Positions 10,301-21,072 of a stretch of DNA of 64,000 bases are shown here, piece by piece. The notes beneath the pieces were generated by a model. That model was not told the DNA's origin and searched no databases. It saw nothing but the letters and a program-made list of their open reading frames with translations. This DNA comes from Turritopsis dohrnii. Its lineage: Eukaryota; Cnidaria; Hydrozoa; Anthoathecata; Oceaniidae. Both the position numbers and the translations under genes were made by a program. The stretch spans positions 558,001-622,000 of the forward strand of contig BQMF02000117.1 of the NCBI GenBank assembly GCA_027922465.2. The letters run 5' to 3'. Position 1 is the first letter of the stretch. The number at the start of each line of letters is the position of its first letter.

Positions 10301-13300
10301 CTAAGTTGCAACATGTCAGAAGAAGCTGTAATAAATTGATTGATATGAAAAACAGAAACCAAAGCGACAGTGAATATTACGAGCATGTTGATACCCTATT
10401 TGAAAATTCAGAATTATTTCATTCCCAGACCGATGACTCCTCTCACCTGGGAGAAAAAAACGATTTATTCTCTGAACCATACTTGCTTGAATATATTCGA
10501 AAGGCTGAAGAAAAACATTCGATGTCGGGAAAGAAAACGGAAGAAATAAAAGAAGAGTATGTTGATATCCTATTGCTGGAAGACAGGAAGGCAAAAACTG
10601 ATACTGTTTTAAAGCAAATCAATGATACAGAATCGTTTCATTTCCAGACCGATGACTATTCTCACCTGGGAGAAAGAAACGATTTATTCTCTGAATCATA
10701 CTTGAAAACCATACTTGAAGAAGAGTATGTTGATATCCTATTGCTGGAAGACAGGAAGGCAAAAACTGATATTGCTTTAAAGCAGATCAATGATTCAGAA
10801 TCATTTCATTCTCAGACTGATGACTTTTCTCACCTGGGAGAAGGAAACGATTTATTCCATGAATCATACTTGCATGAAATCATTCGAAAGGCTGAAGAAA
10901 AACTTTCAATGTTGGAAAAGAAAACGGAAGAAATAAAAGAACACCTACGAAATCTGGAAGATAGGAAGAAAAGAATTGATACTGATTTAAAGCAGATCAA
11001 AGATCGTCAGACAGCAATTAAAAACGAACAAGAGATATTATCAGAGAAGCTGTTATCCTATGAACAAATGAAAGACAAGGTGTATGACAAAATCAAAATG
11101 AATGAAGCAAAAGAAACATATGAAAAGGTTACGAAAGAAACGGAATGCTTTGAACTTGCTTTAAGTGCTTTGTTAAACGAAGTTGAAGACAGATTTGATG
11201 TCGATAATGAAAATCTTTTGGATAATGACAGAATTCGAAATACAATAGAGCTGAAAATGTGTCTACAAAGAGAGAAAAAAAGATGCCAAAGGGAACTTAC
11301 TGACAACAAATTGCCTATTTTTTCTATAAGAAATTCTTTATTAGAAGCCCTTATTAAAGATGACGTCGTTATCATTGTAGCAGGAACAGGGAGCGGTAAA
11401 AGCACTCAAGTACCACAATACCTTGCTGATGACCTTCATCAAGCACTTTCAACAGGCAAGAGGTTCCCAAAGATTGCCTGTACGCAACCACGACGCGTAG
11501 CAGCTGTACGCATCGCAGAAAGAGTGGCATTAGAGTACGCCGGTGCTATAGATGTTCCTTCAAACAAACCTAAAAAAGACTGGTCTGATACAGATTCTCC
11601 CTCCAAACAAAATGATGTCGCTGTCAATCATTTTCCAAACTTTGCAGCTTATCCCCTGTATGCATCACTACCACAGGATGATCAAAATCGTGCATTAGAT
11701 GAACAAGATAGAGTTGGTCACCACATGCCATACAGTAAAACAGTGCAACATGAAGCAAAGTCCGATAAAGACATAGGATCTTCCCTTAAAGGTACTGCAG
11801 GAGAAGTCGGACAATGGGTTGGTTTTCAAGTTGGATCAAAGAACAAATCTGCAGAAGAAAAGAAAACTTGCAAGAAAGTTAATCAAGATACCAGAATACA
11901 GTTTGTCACCGAGGGATTACTGTTACAGAAACTTAAAAACCGCAGTGACTTAAGTCAGTATCAATGCATCGTTGTGGATGAAGCTCACGAGCGAGGGAAA
12001 GATACAGATTTATTGATGGCTCATCTACAAAGTATTTTAAAAAGGTCAAAGAAAGATTCTAAAAATGCTAGCAAGCTTAAAGTTGTGGTTATGTCTGCTT
12101 CAATTAATCAAAAAGCATTTTCAGATTATTTCGGAGGTTGTCCGATCATTGAATGCGAAGGAAGAATGTTTGATGTGAAAGAAACTTATATTCCAGTTCC
12201 AGATGAGAATGAAAACGATGAGCGAGTGATTTATAATGATGAAGTTCCAAGTGATGATTACTCTGATATAAGTAGTGTGGATTCAGAATCTGACACGGAA
12301 AGTGATGTTTCAAGGCACCAGGAGAAGAAAAAGTCAGTTCCTGCAATCAATAAACTTGTATCTCATGCCGTCAATGTCATTTTTAATGAACTTACTCAAC
12401 CCTATCCCGGTGATGTTTTAGTATTTCTACCAGGTAGACGTGAAATCGAACTCTGCGTAGAGATGATCAACAAAAGAGCAACAAAGGCTACAGTATTTAC
12501 AAGGAAAGTGGTTTGCTGCACCAATATTGCGGAAACTTCACTCACAATTCCTGGTGTTCGCTTCGTTCTCGATGGTGGAAAAGCAAAGAAAATGACTTTT
12601 GATCATAAGCTGCGAGTGCCTGCTTTAAAACTAGAAGATAGTTCTCAAGCGTCAGCGAAACAGCGAAAAGGACGCGCTGGTCGTGTACAACCGGGTGTTT
12701 GTTATCGTTTGTACTCGGAAGAACATTTCCGCAAGGAAATGCGTGAATTTGATGAACCAGAAATGAAGCAATGTGCAATCGATGAACTTTATTTATATGC
12801 GCTCGACTTATTTGATCGATTGGAAAACATAGTATTAATGGAGGATGCACGTCCGGAAAAAGAAGCAATTCAACTGGCTAAGGAAAAGCTTTTTAATTTT
12901 GGATATATCGATGAAAAAGATTTAAAATTAACAGAAGAAGGTAAATTTGCATTGATGCTATTGGGTGATTTATCGCTTGAGAGCTCAAAGTTAATTCTTG
13001 CTGGCATAGAGCATGGGATTGTTGAAGAAGCTCTGACTCTGGCAGTGGCAACCAAGGAAGATATATTCAGAAATGAAAGTGATTTCGATAATGATGAGAG
13101 AAAGAAATACATTGATGAGACTGGTGACCATTTAACTGTGATGAATATCTACAAAAATTTTGAAGAGAGAGAGAAAAATAGCATCAGATTGCAAACGCAA
13201 AATCATAGTTCTCGAAGAAGAAAACGAACAAATGTAGAAACTCCTAAGGAGTGGTGTGAGAAAATAGGCGTTTCTTATGATGTCTTAAGACAAATCAGCA

Positions 13301-16300
13301 AGTCCATCGATTCCGTGTATAAAGTTCTTAAGAGAAATAAGTATTATGGGAAAATCTTTACTGATAAACAGGGCAGTGAGATACATACAATGAAGCAGAA
13401 GCCACATAATGATATCCTGACATCGAAGGTTGATAATAAAGTTAAACTGTTGAAGTGTATGATTGCCGGTTATTTCCACAACATTGCTGAAGCTCATGAC
13501 ATACGGTATATCAAGTCGGGATATTCTGTCGTCACTCCAACAAACTATGGATCAATGCAGAAAAAAGATGGCGAGGACGCAGAACTATTAAAAGTCGAAT
13601 TAGCTAAAGAATCTTTATTATTCACACATGGCGATGAAATAGTTAACAAATTCTGTATTTATAGCACTCTGTTTTTGATTGACAACAAAATGAAAAACAC
13701 CAAATTGGTTTTAATGAAGATGGCCACAAGAATTAAACAAGATTGGATTCCAGAATACTCCAGTAAACGTTGGCAGCGCTCATGTGAGTCTTATTTGAGA
13801 TTTGACCAAATAAATGCTGGTCCCGCAGTGCTTGGTGCTGTAATCAAAGAAAATGGAGATGATATCAGAGAAATAGAAATTGAAACCAATGCTAAGATCA
13901 CATTTTTGTTCGATGCTGCTAGAGTTAAGATCTGTGGCTCTTCTAAGGAGGTCAATGGTGTCGGCTTTAAATTATCACAGTTTGTAAGTGGTAAGAAAGA
14001 AGATTTTAAAAAGAATGACAAGGAGATGAACTACCCATTAAAAGAGTCGCAATCTTGCATTTGCACTATCAAATATGGTTTGCAAGTAAGTACCATAAAG
14101 GCTTCTCTGATTTCGCCAATCATCGCAAATTGGGAAACGCAGAGCGGTGTTCTGATTTTTATCAACCCTGGAAGCAAGGAGAAGATAGAAGATGCTTTAA
14201 AAGTCCTAAAGAATATGGTTAAATTCGAGGAAGATCCAGATATTTTTTGTAGAGATGGAAAGTTTGGCAAGGTAACATTTTCATCTCAAACGACTGCAGA
14301 TGAAATTTATAATTTACTCTCAGGCAAGACAAAACTTTTTCAGTACGGATTTTCAGATGATACAATCTGCTTTCCAGATAAAGAGATAGAACTTAAAGTA
14401 CTAGAAACTAGCATATATCCGAGTGTAATGGATATAGCTGAAGAATTCAGTTATATTGAAGTTAAAGAGAAGTTTAAGATGTTTAAACTGAAGGTCAAAA
14501 CTCCTAAAAGGATGTCAAGAAGTGGAACGGGTTTTGAAGAATTCATTGAAAGATTGAGAAAAGAGAAAGTGTTTGGTTGCTGTATGATAGAAAATTTAAA
14601 GACCAGTGACTTCGGAGAAAGGGACTTCATCTACAAGCAATTAAAAAAGTGTATCAAAGAACAGGAAGAGTATTCAAAAATCAAAGTAGTCACCAAAAAA
14701 TACCCTACTCCACGTATCGAAATTTACGGAGAATTTGAACGGAGAGAAAGAGTTAAAGATGACCTTCGCTGTAAAATCGGGGAAATTCGGGAGGAAATCA
14801 GAACAGGAATCTATAGAAAAACTTTTTATCGAAACATTCCAATCGGAACCCTCGAGTTCTACAATAAGATATTGCAGAGTATCAAGAAATTGAAGAGAAA
14901 GCATAACAATGTTGTCATCAAGATTTGTGGAGGGGCTGAAAGAAACTTCAACAGTGAAGCATCGAAACGTGAAGTTCAAATATTAGCTGATGATCATAAA
15001 TGTGGTTTGCTTGCTGAGCAAGATATCCTTGCTATTTTACAAGGTTCATCGACTAATAGTGATGGTGTTGATGAAGAGCGCACAAAGTGTACTAGATGCT
15101 CACTTGTAGTACATCTGCCTCTCTCATCAAAACAGAAAGAAGAAAAACGACGTGAATTACGAAAGGCAAGAAGAGAATTAAAAAAGTCTGGTACAAATGC
15201 GAATAGTGTTATGATAGAAGAGCAGATAAAAAAGAAAAGGATTCATACAGAAAATGATGAAAAAGTGGATGAAGCATGCAGGCTCACTTTATGTGGTTGC
15301 ATCTATTGTAAAGATTGTCTTTACGATATGCTTTTTAATGAACTTGAAGAGCAAGCAGGTATGCATTTTTGCATATCTTAGTTTCACCAGAATGCAGATT
15401 TGTATATGCAACCTTTCAAATTAAAAGAACTAAAAATTAAAGAAAAGAATTCATAACAGCGTAAAACATTAATTTGAAAGAGACCCTTACTTTCGCTTTC
15501 ATTTTGTTTCAGAATTCTTCGAATTTGACGATACTTGAAAATTTTCTTTTACTAAAGATGGCGTCAGCCGAAAAGCTTTTAAATAATAAAATTGTGTATT
15601 TATTTTATTAACATGAAAATACTTTCAACTATCGATCTAAAAGTTTTGATGATTTCGTTTTCAGGTGCTTCTTCGTTCGTTTTTGAAATTCAAAATAATA
15701 TGAAGTAAAATTTGTGTTTAAAAATTTGTAGACCGTATGTTTCACTCTAGTTTTGAGAAACTATAGTTCAATGAAGTTCTTTCTGCATAATTAAATTTCA
15801 ATTCCAATTTTGTCATTGGAAAATAATTTGCTTTCACAAAAATCTGCCGTATTGTTCTGTTTCGTGTCTTTTTCAGGAATTTAAATGTCTCGAACTTTCA
15901 TTCCCATTAAAGTGTACTTTATTTACTAGCTCTCCCAGTTAATTCTGTTGTATTTACAACCATTATGAGATGATGGTGTAGTGGTAAGTACCTTTGAGTG
16001 CGACCCAGTTCGAGTCCCAGTCCTGTCTTATCTCAATCCTCCACTTTAAAAGCAGCGTATAAGCCCATTAAGAGCCATCGAGTGACTGCACACTGGCCTT
16101 CGGGCAAGTTAGAGCAATGCTATACGTAACTCTGGCGGTAAGTCAACTACTAGTTGCAAGTCGGCGGGCAGAAGAACCAACCTTTACGGATGGAAGCCCA
16201 AGGACTAAAAACTCTCAGTTACTTACTTACTTATTTACTAATTGCGAGTTATTTCGATTTGTAAACCCAAGACATTTTGGAGGCCGTGCCATAAAGTACT

Positions 16301-17115
16301 CATATTGTATAAAATATAAAATAAGTCCCGTCTCGAAGATTGACTTTAGCGCAAATGAAGTTTTTAACAATTTTGTTTGTTTCTTTCCTTTTGATAATAT
16401 TTTTCATAGCAAGTAGAAAATTTGTTTTGACATGCAATTATGGTGGTAAAAAATATATTGCGATTGCTTTTCAACCTCGTATTCAAGGTTTTATATCAAT
16501 AGCTTCCTCCAACAATAGTCCCCGACAAATGTTTGTGAGTTAATATAAGTAAACAGGAAGATTACCTTTAAAATGTATCATTACGAGTCCAGAAATTATT
16601 TCATGGATAGCTTTCGCTTCCATATAAAGGTGTATCTAATGCATAAAAATCGTCAAATTTAATAAATCAGTGAAAATGTCATTACTTTATTAAAATTTTC
16701 ATTAAAATTTTAATTGACGTTTTATCTTATATTAGAGTCTAACGACCACACGCCTGTTTCTTGTGTAAAATGTCACGAAGTAGTTCTAATGAGAGATTTA
16801 CATCCATTATCGTTTAACTGCAAAGAAAGGCTGGGTAAGCAAGCTTTAAAGAATTACTTGGTTCGGAGCTGTAGAGAAGAACGAGAAGGTATGGTGCCAG
16901 AAGAATGTTCTGTTTGCAACACATTGATGATACGTGAAGCCAACAAACCAGGTGTATATCGATGCATCAACAACAAGTGCCGAGTTGCTTTTTGTAACAT
17001 ATGTGGTGAATGCATCATGAACGAACCGAACTTCGAAGACCACCAAAAACTATGCACTCTTTATGGATGTATGGAGGGCAATGGCGAGTTTGTGCACCAC
17101 AGCAACGAAGTCTAA
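7349..17115 (+). CDS. RNA-dependent RNA polymerase - DEAH helicase - RING/IBR fusion protein
   Basis: Coding parts are 7349-15358 and 16736-17115. The splice (donor AG|GTATGC, acceptor TTAG|AG) is phase 1 and keeps the frame. From the first ATG (7369) the product is 2789 residues; counts below use that start. Residues about 60-560 form the catalytic domain of a cellular eukaryotic RdRP: FTDGCGIIS (215), SPGDVQVLEAV (454) and the metal-binding DLDGD (501-505). A long charged, coiled linker follows. The DEAH helicase then shows GTGSGKST (1339), DEAH (1537), SAS (1576), TNIAETS (1718) and QRKGRAGR (1765), then HA2 and OB-like regions. The C-terminus has RING1-like cysteines (2574-2676) and an IBR-like C/H cluster (2721-2770). 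The helicase-RBR half resembles plant DEAH11/12. The RdRP would copy RNA to make double strands. Fusion to this helicase is unusual. Upstream exons may be missing. Confidence 0.85.
7520..9050 (+). other. RdRP catalytic domain segment
   Basis: This part of the fusion gene encodes a nearly full-length eukaryotic RdRP core (QDE-1/RDR/EGO-1 type). In order it shows an SNSQIQGNCFCF block matching the SSSQLRE-type motif, the FTDGCG motif, a PSVWQIRY block, a FRKSM block, an EGQCVIF block, SPGDVQVLEAV and SGGDLDGDLY. All three aspartates of DLDGD (nt 8869-8883) are intact, so catalysis is plausible. Family members normally have several hundred more residues on the N-terminal side, which are absent from this exon. 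Confidence 0.88.
10411..11016 (+). repeat. Three in-frame repeats in the linker
   Basis: Three direct repeats start at 10411, 10630 and 10798. Each encodes a unit like E-S-F-H-S-Q-T-D-D-x-S-H-L-G-E-x-N-D-L-F followed by a charged helix. Units 1 and 3 are 73 residues; unit 2 is 56 residues and has lost a segment containing RKAEEK. All lengths are multiples of three, so the frame is kept. They lie in the coiled region between polymerase and helicase and probably lengthen a flexible or coiled spacer. Confidence 0.8.
11250..13760 (+). other. DEAH-box helicase segment (DEAH11/12 type)
   Basis: The segment encodes two RecA-like lobes with HA2 and OB-like regions. RecA1 has an intact Walker A, a QPRR motif (TQPRRVAAV), DEAH and SAS. 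An insert of about 95 residues separates motif Ia from the QVG block. RecA2 has FLPGRREIE, TNIAETSLTIPGV and QRKGRAGR, but the usual 30-40 residues between FLPG and TNIAE, including motif IV (LHGxL..EEQ), appear to be missing. ATP-dependent RNA unwinding is the family role; the gap raises the question of whether this copy is active. Confidence 0.85.
15359..16735 (+). other. Intron of the fusion gene
   Basis: A 1377-bp phase-1 intron lies between donor GTATGC and acceptor ATTAG. The junction codon is completed as Glu and RING1 continues in frame, which strongly supports the join. The intron contains a tRNA-derived SINE at 15967-16240. No other feature was recognised. Confidence 0.8.
15967..16240 (+). 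mobile_element. tRNA-derived SINE
   Basis: A tRNA-like head has an A box, TGGTGTAGTGG (15973-15983), and a B box, AGTTCGAGTCC. The flanking GAGAT and ATCTC could pair as an acceptor stem. The body follows, and the end is a CTTACTTACTTATTT simple tail. This is the layout of a Pol III SINE in the same orientation as the host gene. The body family was not recognised. It is not a functional tRNA gene, as no proper anticodon arm is formed. Confidence 0.65.
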
Positions 17116-18286
17116 TGTCAGATAATTGTTATTGAAGGTAATTTCTAAAGGCAATGCATTTTTTAATTTTTCAGTTGCTTGCAATTAAGACATTGTATGG
17201 AATTATCTCAGAGGTGATATGAAATTGATTTAATTATGTGTATTAGCCGTTGTATGATGATTGGGATAATCTATTTCTTTTTTTCCCAGGAACTTGCAAT
17301 TAAGCCATGATAAGAAAACATTGCAGAGGAAAGATCTTGTCGAGAGTTCTAACGAAAATCTTTTTCCTTTCCTTTCAGTGTTCCAATTTGTCAAACTATT
17401 TTAGACTCTCCAGATCGTATGATCCAGCACGAGCGGTCTTTTAGGAATGAAGTCTTAAATGAACGGCTAAAGATATTTCGGTGATCTGTTAGCCTGCTAC
17501 ACGCACATATTAAAATCCAGAGACGGATACAGACATAATCAAATTTTGTGGCGGGGTACACTGTCACAGATTTTCTTTTCAGTTATTGTTACAATTATTG
17601 TTTAACAATTGCACGGTTTTCTTTTCGTCTTTTACTCCCTCTTTCCTTTCTTCTTATCTCCCCTCCATAAAGTTAACTATGTTTAAATCCGCCTGTGAAA
17701 TCTTTTGTTTTAACGCGATGTTTTTTGTTGATGTTTTTTTTTTAATCTCCCACTGAATAAAGAAGCGGAGACTCTTCACATGTATTCATTATTCTTCATG
17801 TATGTAAATAATCACACGAGCAATATGTATGTAAAACAACCAAGTAGAATTTTAAGCTGAGAATAAATATTTGCATATACCGTACCGGAATGTTTATGTA
17901 ATTTTTTGAGTTTAGAGGGGGCGTTAATTAGAGGGGAGCGTTAAAAAGAAAGAGGGCGTTTATTGAGGATTTATTGTATCTGATTTCTCATAATTTAAAA
18001 ATATATTATCTTTAACATGATGTAATTAATGGAAACTCAAATCAGTTAAAGAATTTTTATATGTGGCCCAGGAGTTTCTAGTTTTTATTTTAGAGAGTAG
18101 CAATGATGTCTAGGGTGGTTGTCTAGTTGAGTGGTTCCTGTATACAGTTTCCATGGGGAATTTAAATGCTCTAAGACCTCCTTCGCAGGAACCTCATTCA
18201 GAACAATACCTTAAGAAACTGAAGAGGCTATCCTGGGTAGTAGTTCTCACTATCACTCCCGCAAAAGACTGAGAATAACAGACCCA
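17116..18286. other. 3' flank of the fusion gene
   Basis: Presumed 3' UTR and intergenic sequence. It contains the polyadenylation signals and G-rich AGAGGGGGCG-type direct repeats at about 17914-17960. No other gene was seen. Confidence 0.4.
17756..17867 (+). terminator. Putative polyadenylation signals
   Basis: AATAAA occurs at 17756-17761 and 17862-17867, 640-750 bp after the stop codon of the fusion gene. Either could end its transcript. A possible 3'-UTR intron (donor AAG|GTAATT at 17136, acceptor CTTTCAG at 17378) lies between. Confidence 0.35.
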
Positions 18287-18289
18287 GTT

Positions 18290-18530
18290 TTACAATACAA
18301 CGAATAGTTTAATGAGTAGTGTAACCATGTGGCATAGTGTAGCGGGGGCGTTATTTCAAAAGTGACTCGGAATATGCAAACCAAATAGATATTGTTGGCA
18401 AAATTTCGGATTTCAAGTTGTGCTTTAAAATCCTTGTCGTTCACTTCACAAAAACAACATGAAAGTAATATAAAAAATTGTCTAAGCAATTTTAGCATAC
18501 AACCTTCCTAAATAACATAGTATAGTGTAA
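18290..18530. repeat. Uninterrupted copy of a dispersed repeat
   Basis: This stretch matches two separated parts of the element at 52696-54636: 53034-53130 and 53665-54380. It shares AATAGTTTAATGAGTAGTG and the block around TTGGCAAAATTTC. It lacks the 588-bp insert found at 53723-54310 in the second copy and so serves as the empty site. It also lacks about 530 bp between the two blocks. The family is unknown. Confidence 0.7.
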
Positions 18531-19189
18531 TAATAAATTGAACAAGATGATGAAGACGCAAAATATCAATCACATAAAAAAATGAAAGAAAAAGAAATTA
18601 AAATCGGAATTATATATTTTCTTGTGTGGTTGAAATCTCCTCCTTCATATTTCACTTATAATGATTATAATCTAATAATGATTATATCAAAAATTAATCA
18701 AATAAAAACTACCTAAAAAATACATATCATGAAGAAATTTGACATGAATCACAATTTACTTTACAATATAGTGACTCATTGAATCAATAGAAGACTTGGT
18801 TTGGTTCATACAACCGTTACCAATCTGATGTTTGACGCACAAGTGAGAATTGACAGAAGAAGACTTTGAATCAGATGATGCCAAACGCTCCTGTAGCGTA
18901 ACTCACCGAACTATCGCTGTCACGTTTGCATGGATGGCTTTGAGCATAATTCCGAAATTTTGGAAACCCTTTCCGCTTGTATCGATTTGATCAACAGCCT
19001 GAAATCACAGAAATTTCACAATGAGAAATTCAAATTTGAAGACGAAACAACAAAAACAACAAAAGGAGAGTTGAGCATACATTCAAAAAGACACCAATGG
19101 GATGCCTGCCACAAATAGTGTTTGCAAAGCAATCTAAGTAATTATAAAAGCCAGCAGTGTCCAACTTCTTAATAATTTGCATACCCTGA
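18531..19189. other. Non-coding spacer
   Basis: AT-rich sequence between a repeat copy and the end of the Ty3/gypsy remnant. The last part probably still belongs to the decayed RNase H region. No independent gene was found. Confidence 0.4.
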
Positions 19190-20112
19190 AAGAAATATAA
19201 ATTCGTTCCAGAGAAGTGCACTATCGTGATATTAGGCATTTGCCATTGCGTTGAATGAATAATGTTGCTCCGAGACATTTGTTTACGGGAGAAGCATCTG
19301 TCGTAAGAACAAGATGATCAGATGGTTTGGGAATGGTCAAAACAATAGTTGACTTCAGTGCTGCTTGGGCTTTGTTGAAATGTGAAGTTAACTCTGGTGT
19401 CCATGTTATCGAGTTCGTACCTTCTAAGCCCTATTGAATCTTCAAGTGGCGAAAGAAGGGAAGCACAGCCATGAATACATCGAGAAAGGCCTTTAGAAGC
19501 AGCAATGAATGAACGCATTGCAGTACATGTTTTCGGCTGTGTAACGATGGCAAGGGCTGACAATTTGTGTCAACACGCTGAAAGTGTCCCTGAATTCCAC
19601 TGCCAACCATGAATGGCAGTTTACTTTGGAGCAATAACAGTTTTGGTAGCAAAAATAGTCAAATTAGTATCCTTCATACGATGTAAAATTTGCGACCAGT
19701 TATGAATTAGCTCGGGAACTGTATTGGCACCAACAAATAAATCAACAGCAATCATTGCTACAAACCCTTCCTGCAAAAAGTCACCAAAAACTCTGGCGGT
19801 TAATTCTGGAAGGTATTTAGACGAACCCGGCATCCCCATGGCAAATCGAAGGTAAACTTGAATCCCTTTGAAAGATGTGACAGTGGCAAGATATGGAATT
19901 GATAACTTGGCTAAACGAATCTGGTAAAAACTTTTGGTGAATTCAGATTTTATCAGGTACTTGAATGACGAAATCTTGTGAAGAACATCATCACTTGACA
20001 TACTAGCAGTTGAAAGAATACGTGCATATTGACCGAGGTTGTTGAAAGCGGTTACAAAACGAAATCCACCTGACGGTTTTCTTACAAGAAAACTTGGTGA
20101 TACGAATTTCAC
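19190..20112 (-). pseudogene. Reverse transcriptase and RNase H fragments
   Basis: 20112-19621 encodes the palm of a Ty3/gypsy reverse transcriptase: SPSFLVRKPSGGFRF, an F-x-Q-I-R-L block and a YLRFAMGMPGSS block. The catalytic box is decayed, with AVDLF where the family has a Y-x-D-D. RNase H follows in other frames near 19400-19190, with [14 protein letters not shown]. Stops and shifts make it inactive. Confidence 0.7.
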
Positions 20113-20632
20113 TTGTACTCCAATGTTCTCTGGCTTAGCAAGAACACCTTAATCGTCAAGTTTATCAGCTTCAACTTGTAACTGCTGAAGGTTTCCGTTG
20201 TTGTATAATGGCAGTTTTCCTTTGCGTGGTGGTGGTTCGACTGTTTACGTTCTTGAACACTCAATTCTCCATCTGGATCTAATACAACGTTATCGGAAAA
20301 AACAGGAACTCAACGCATGATTCGAAGCTTTCTTTCATCAGGGGATGGCAATAATAGATTTGTGTTTGACAGAATTAACACTTCTGATGGTACGATGACA
20401 CGGTGAATTTGGGCGATAAGCTGTGGTTCAGACAATAGAATTGGTTCATCGCTAAGGTTGGGTATTCGGACGGATCCCTGTGTGACACGTGAAATGGTCG
20501 GTAATGGCCAGTTGTCAGCTAGTGGTGATTCAACGCGAGGTTCAATAGATACTTCACCATCAAATGTCGTAAGCTCGTCGGCATGTATTTCAATAAACTT
20601 TCCAGGCATGACCACTTTAGCAGTATAATTTC

Positions 20633-20993
20633 TTAGTATAAACGATTCAGCATAGTTGATTTTATGTACCTGGAATCTCTAGATCCATATGGAACCTTTA
20701 CGTCTCTAATAGAAATACACTCAGACTTAAGATGAACTTGAATATCATTTACCTTACAAAATAGTATACCAGCTAGAACATCACAATTGTCTAATTTATT
20801 AAGTACTAAAACTGTCAATGGTAGATCCATTCCCGCAAGCTGTAGGGTGATATGTACTTCACCTCGGATGTTGAGGTGGGATTTGTCGGCAGAACGAGCG
20901 GAATGTAATGTAGATTTGTGCGTAATACCAGCAGATTGCAAGAAAGATTTGGATACAATTGAAGACGTCGCTTCCGTATCAATGACTACGTGA
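20633..20993 (-). pseudogene. Retropepsin-like protease fragment
   Basis: The frame resembles a retroviral-type aspartic protease. A degraded D-T/S-G-like motif sits near 20985 in the upstream frame, followed by the beta-strand pattern LPLTVLVLNKLDNCDVLAG, which matches the I-L-G-x-D-L region in position. It lies between gag and reverse transcriptase, as expected. It is broken at both ends. Confidence 0.45.
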
Positions 20994-21072
20994 CAAGGAT
21001 GGTAGTGGTAAAAAGCATAAAAAGAATGGAGATGTGTCGCACTCTATTTTGTTGACAGACGGTGTCAGCTCA

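Larger units (their letters stand above)
15088..17055 (+). other. RING1-IBR zinc module, RING2 not seen
   Basis: RING1 begins CTRC (15088). Its C-G-C-x2-C-x2-C part comes only after an insert of about 60 Lys/Arg-rich residues, and the last C-x2-C lies across the intron at 16762. An IBR-like set follows: ECSVC, then C-x4-C-x4-C-x2-C-x2-C, then H-x3-C. The frame stops at 17115 with no RING2, which carries the catalytic cysteine of RBR ubiquitin ligases. Either a further exon is missed or the module is non-catalytic. A strong acceptor-like CTTTCAG ends at 17378, but no coding join was confirmed. Confidence 0.6.

Noticed and set aside
13791..15000. Minus-strand frames opposite the fusion gene
   Set aside because: They are shadows of the long plus-strand coding frame and show no family motif.
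15967..16040. Functional tRNA gene
   Set aside because: Pol III boxes are present but no proper anticodon arm forms, and a SINE body and simple tail follow.
17379..17485. A further coding exon of the fusion gene (VPICQTIL...)
   Set aside because: The acceptor is good and one phase is open, but no donor in the matching phase was found before the stop at 17113; a 3'-UTR intron explains the signals as well.
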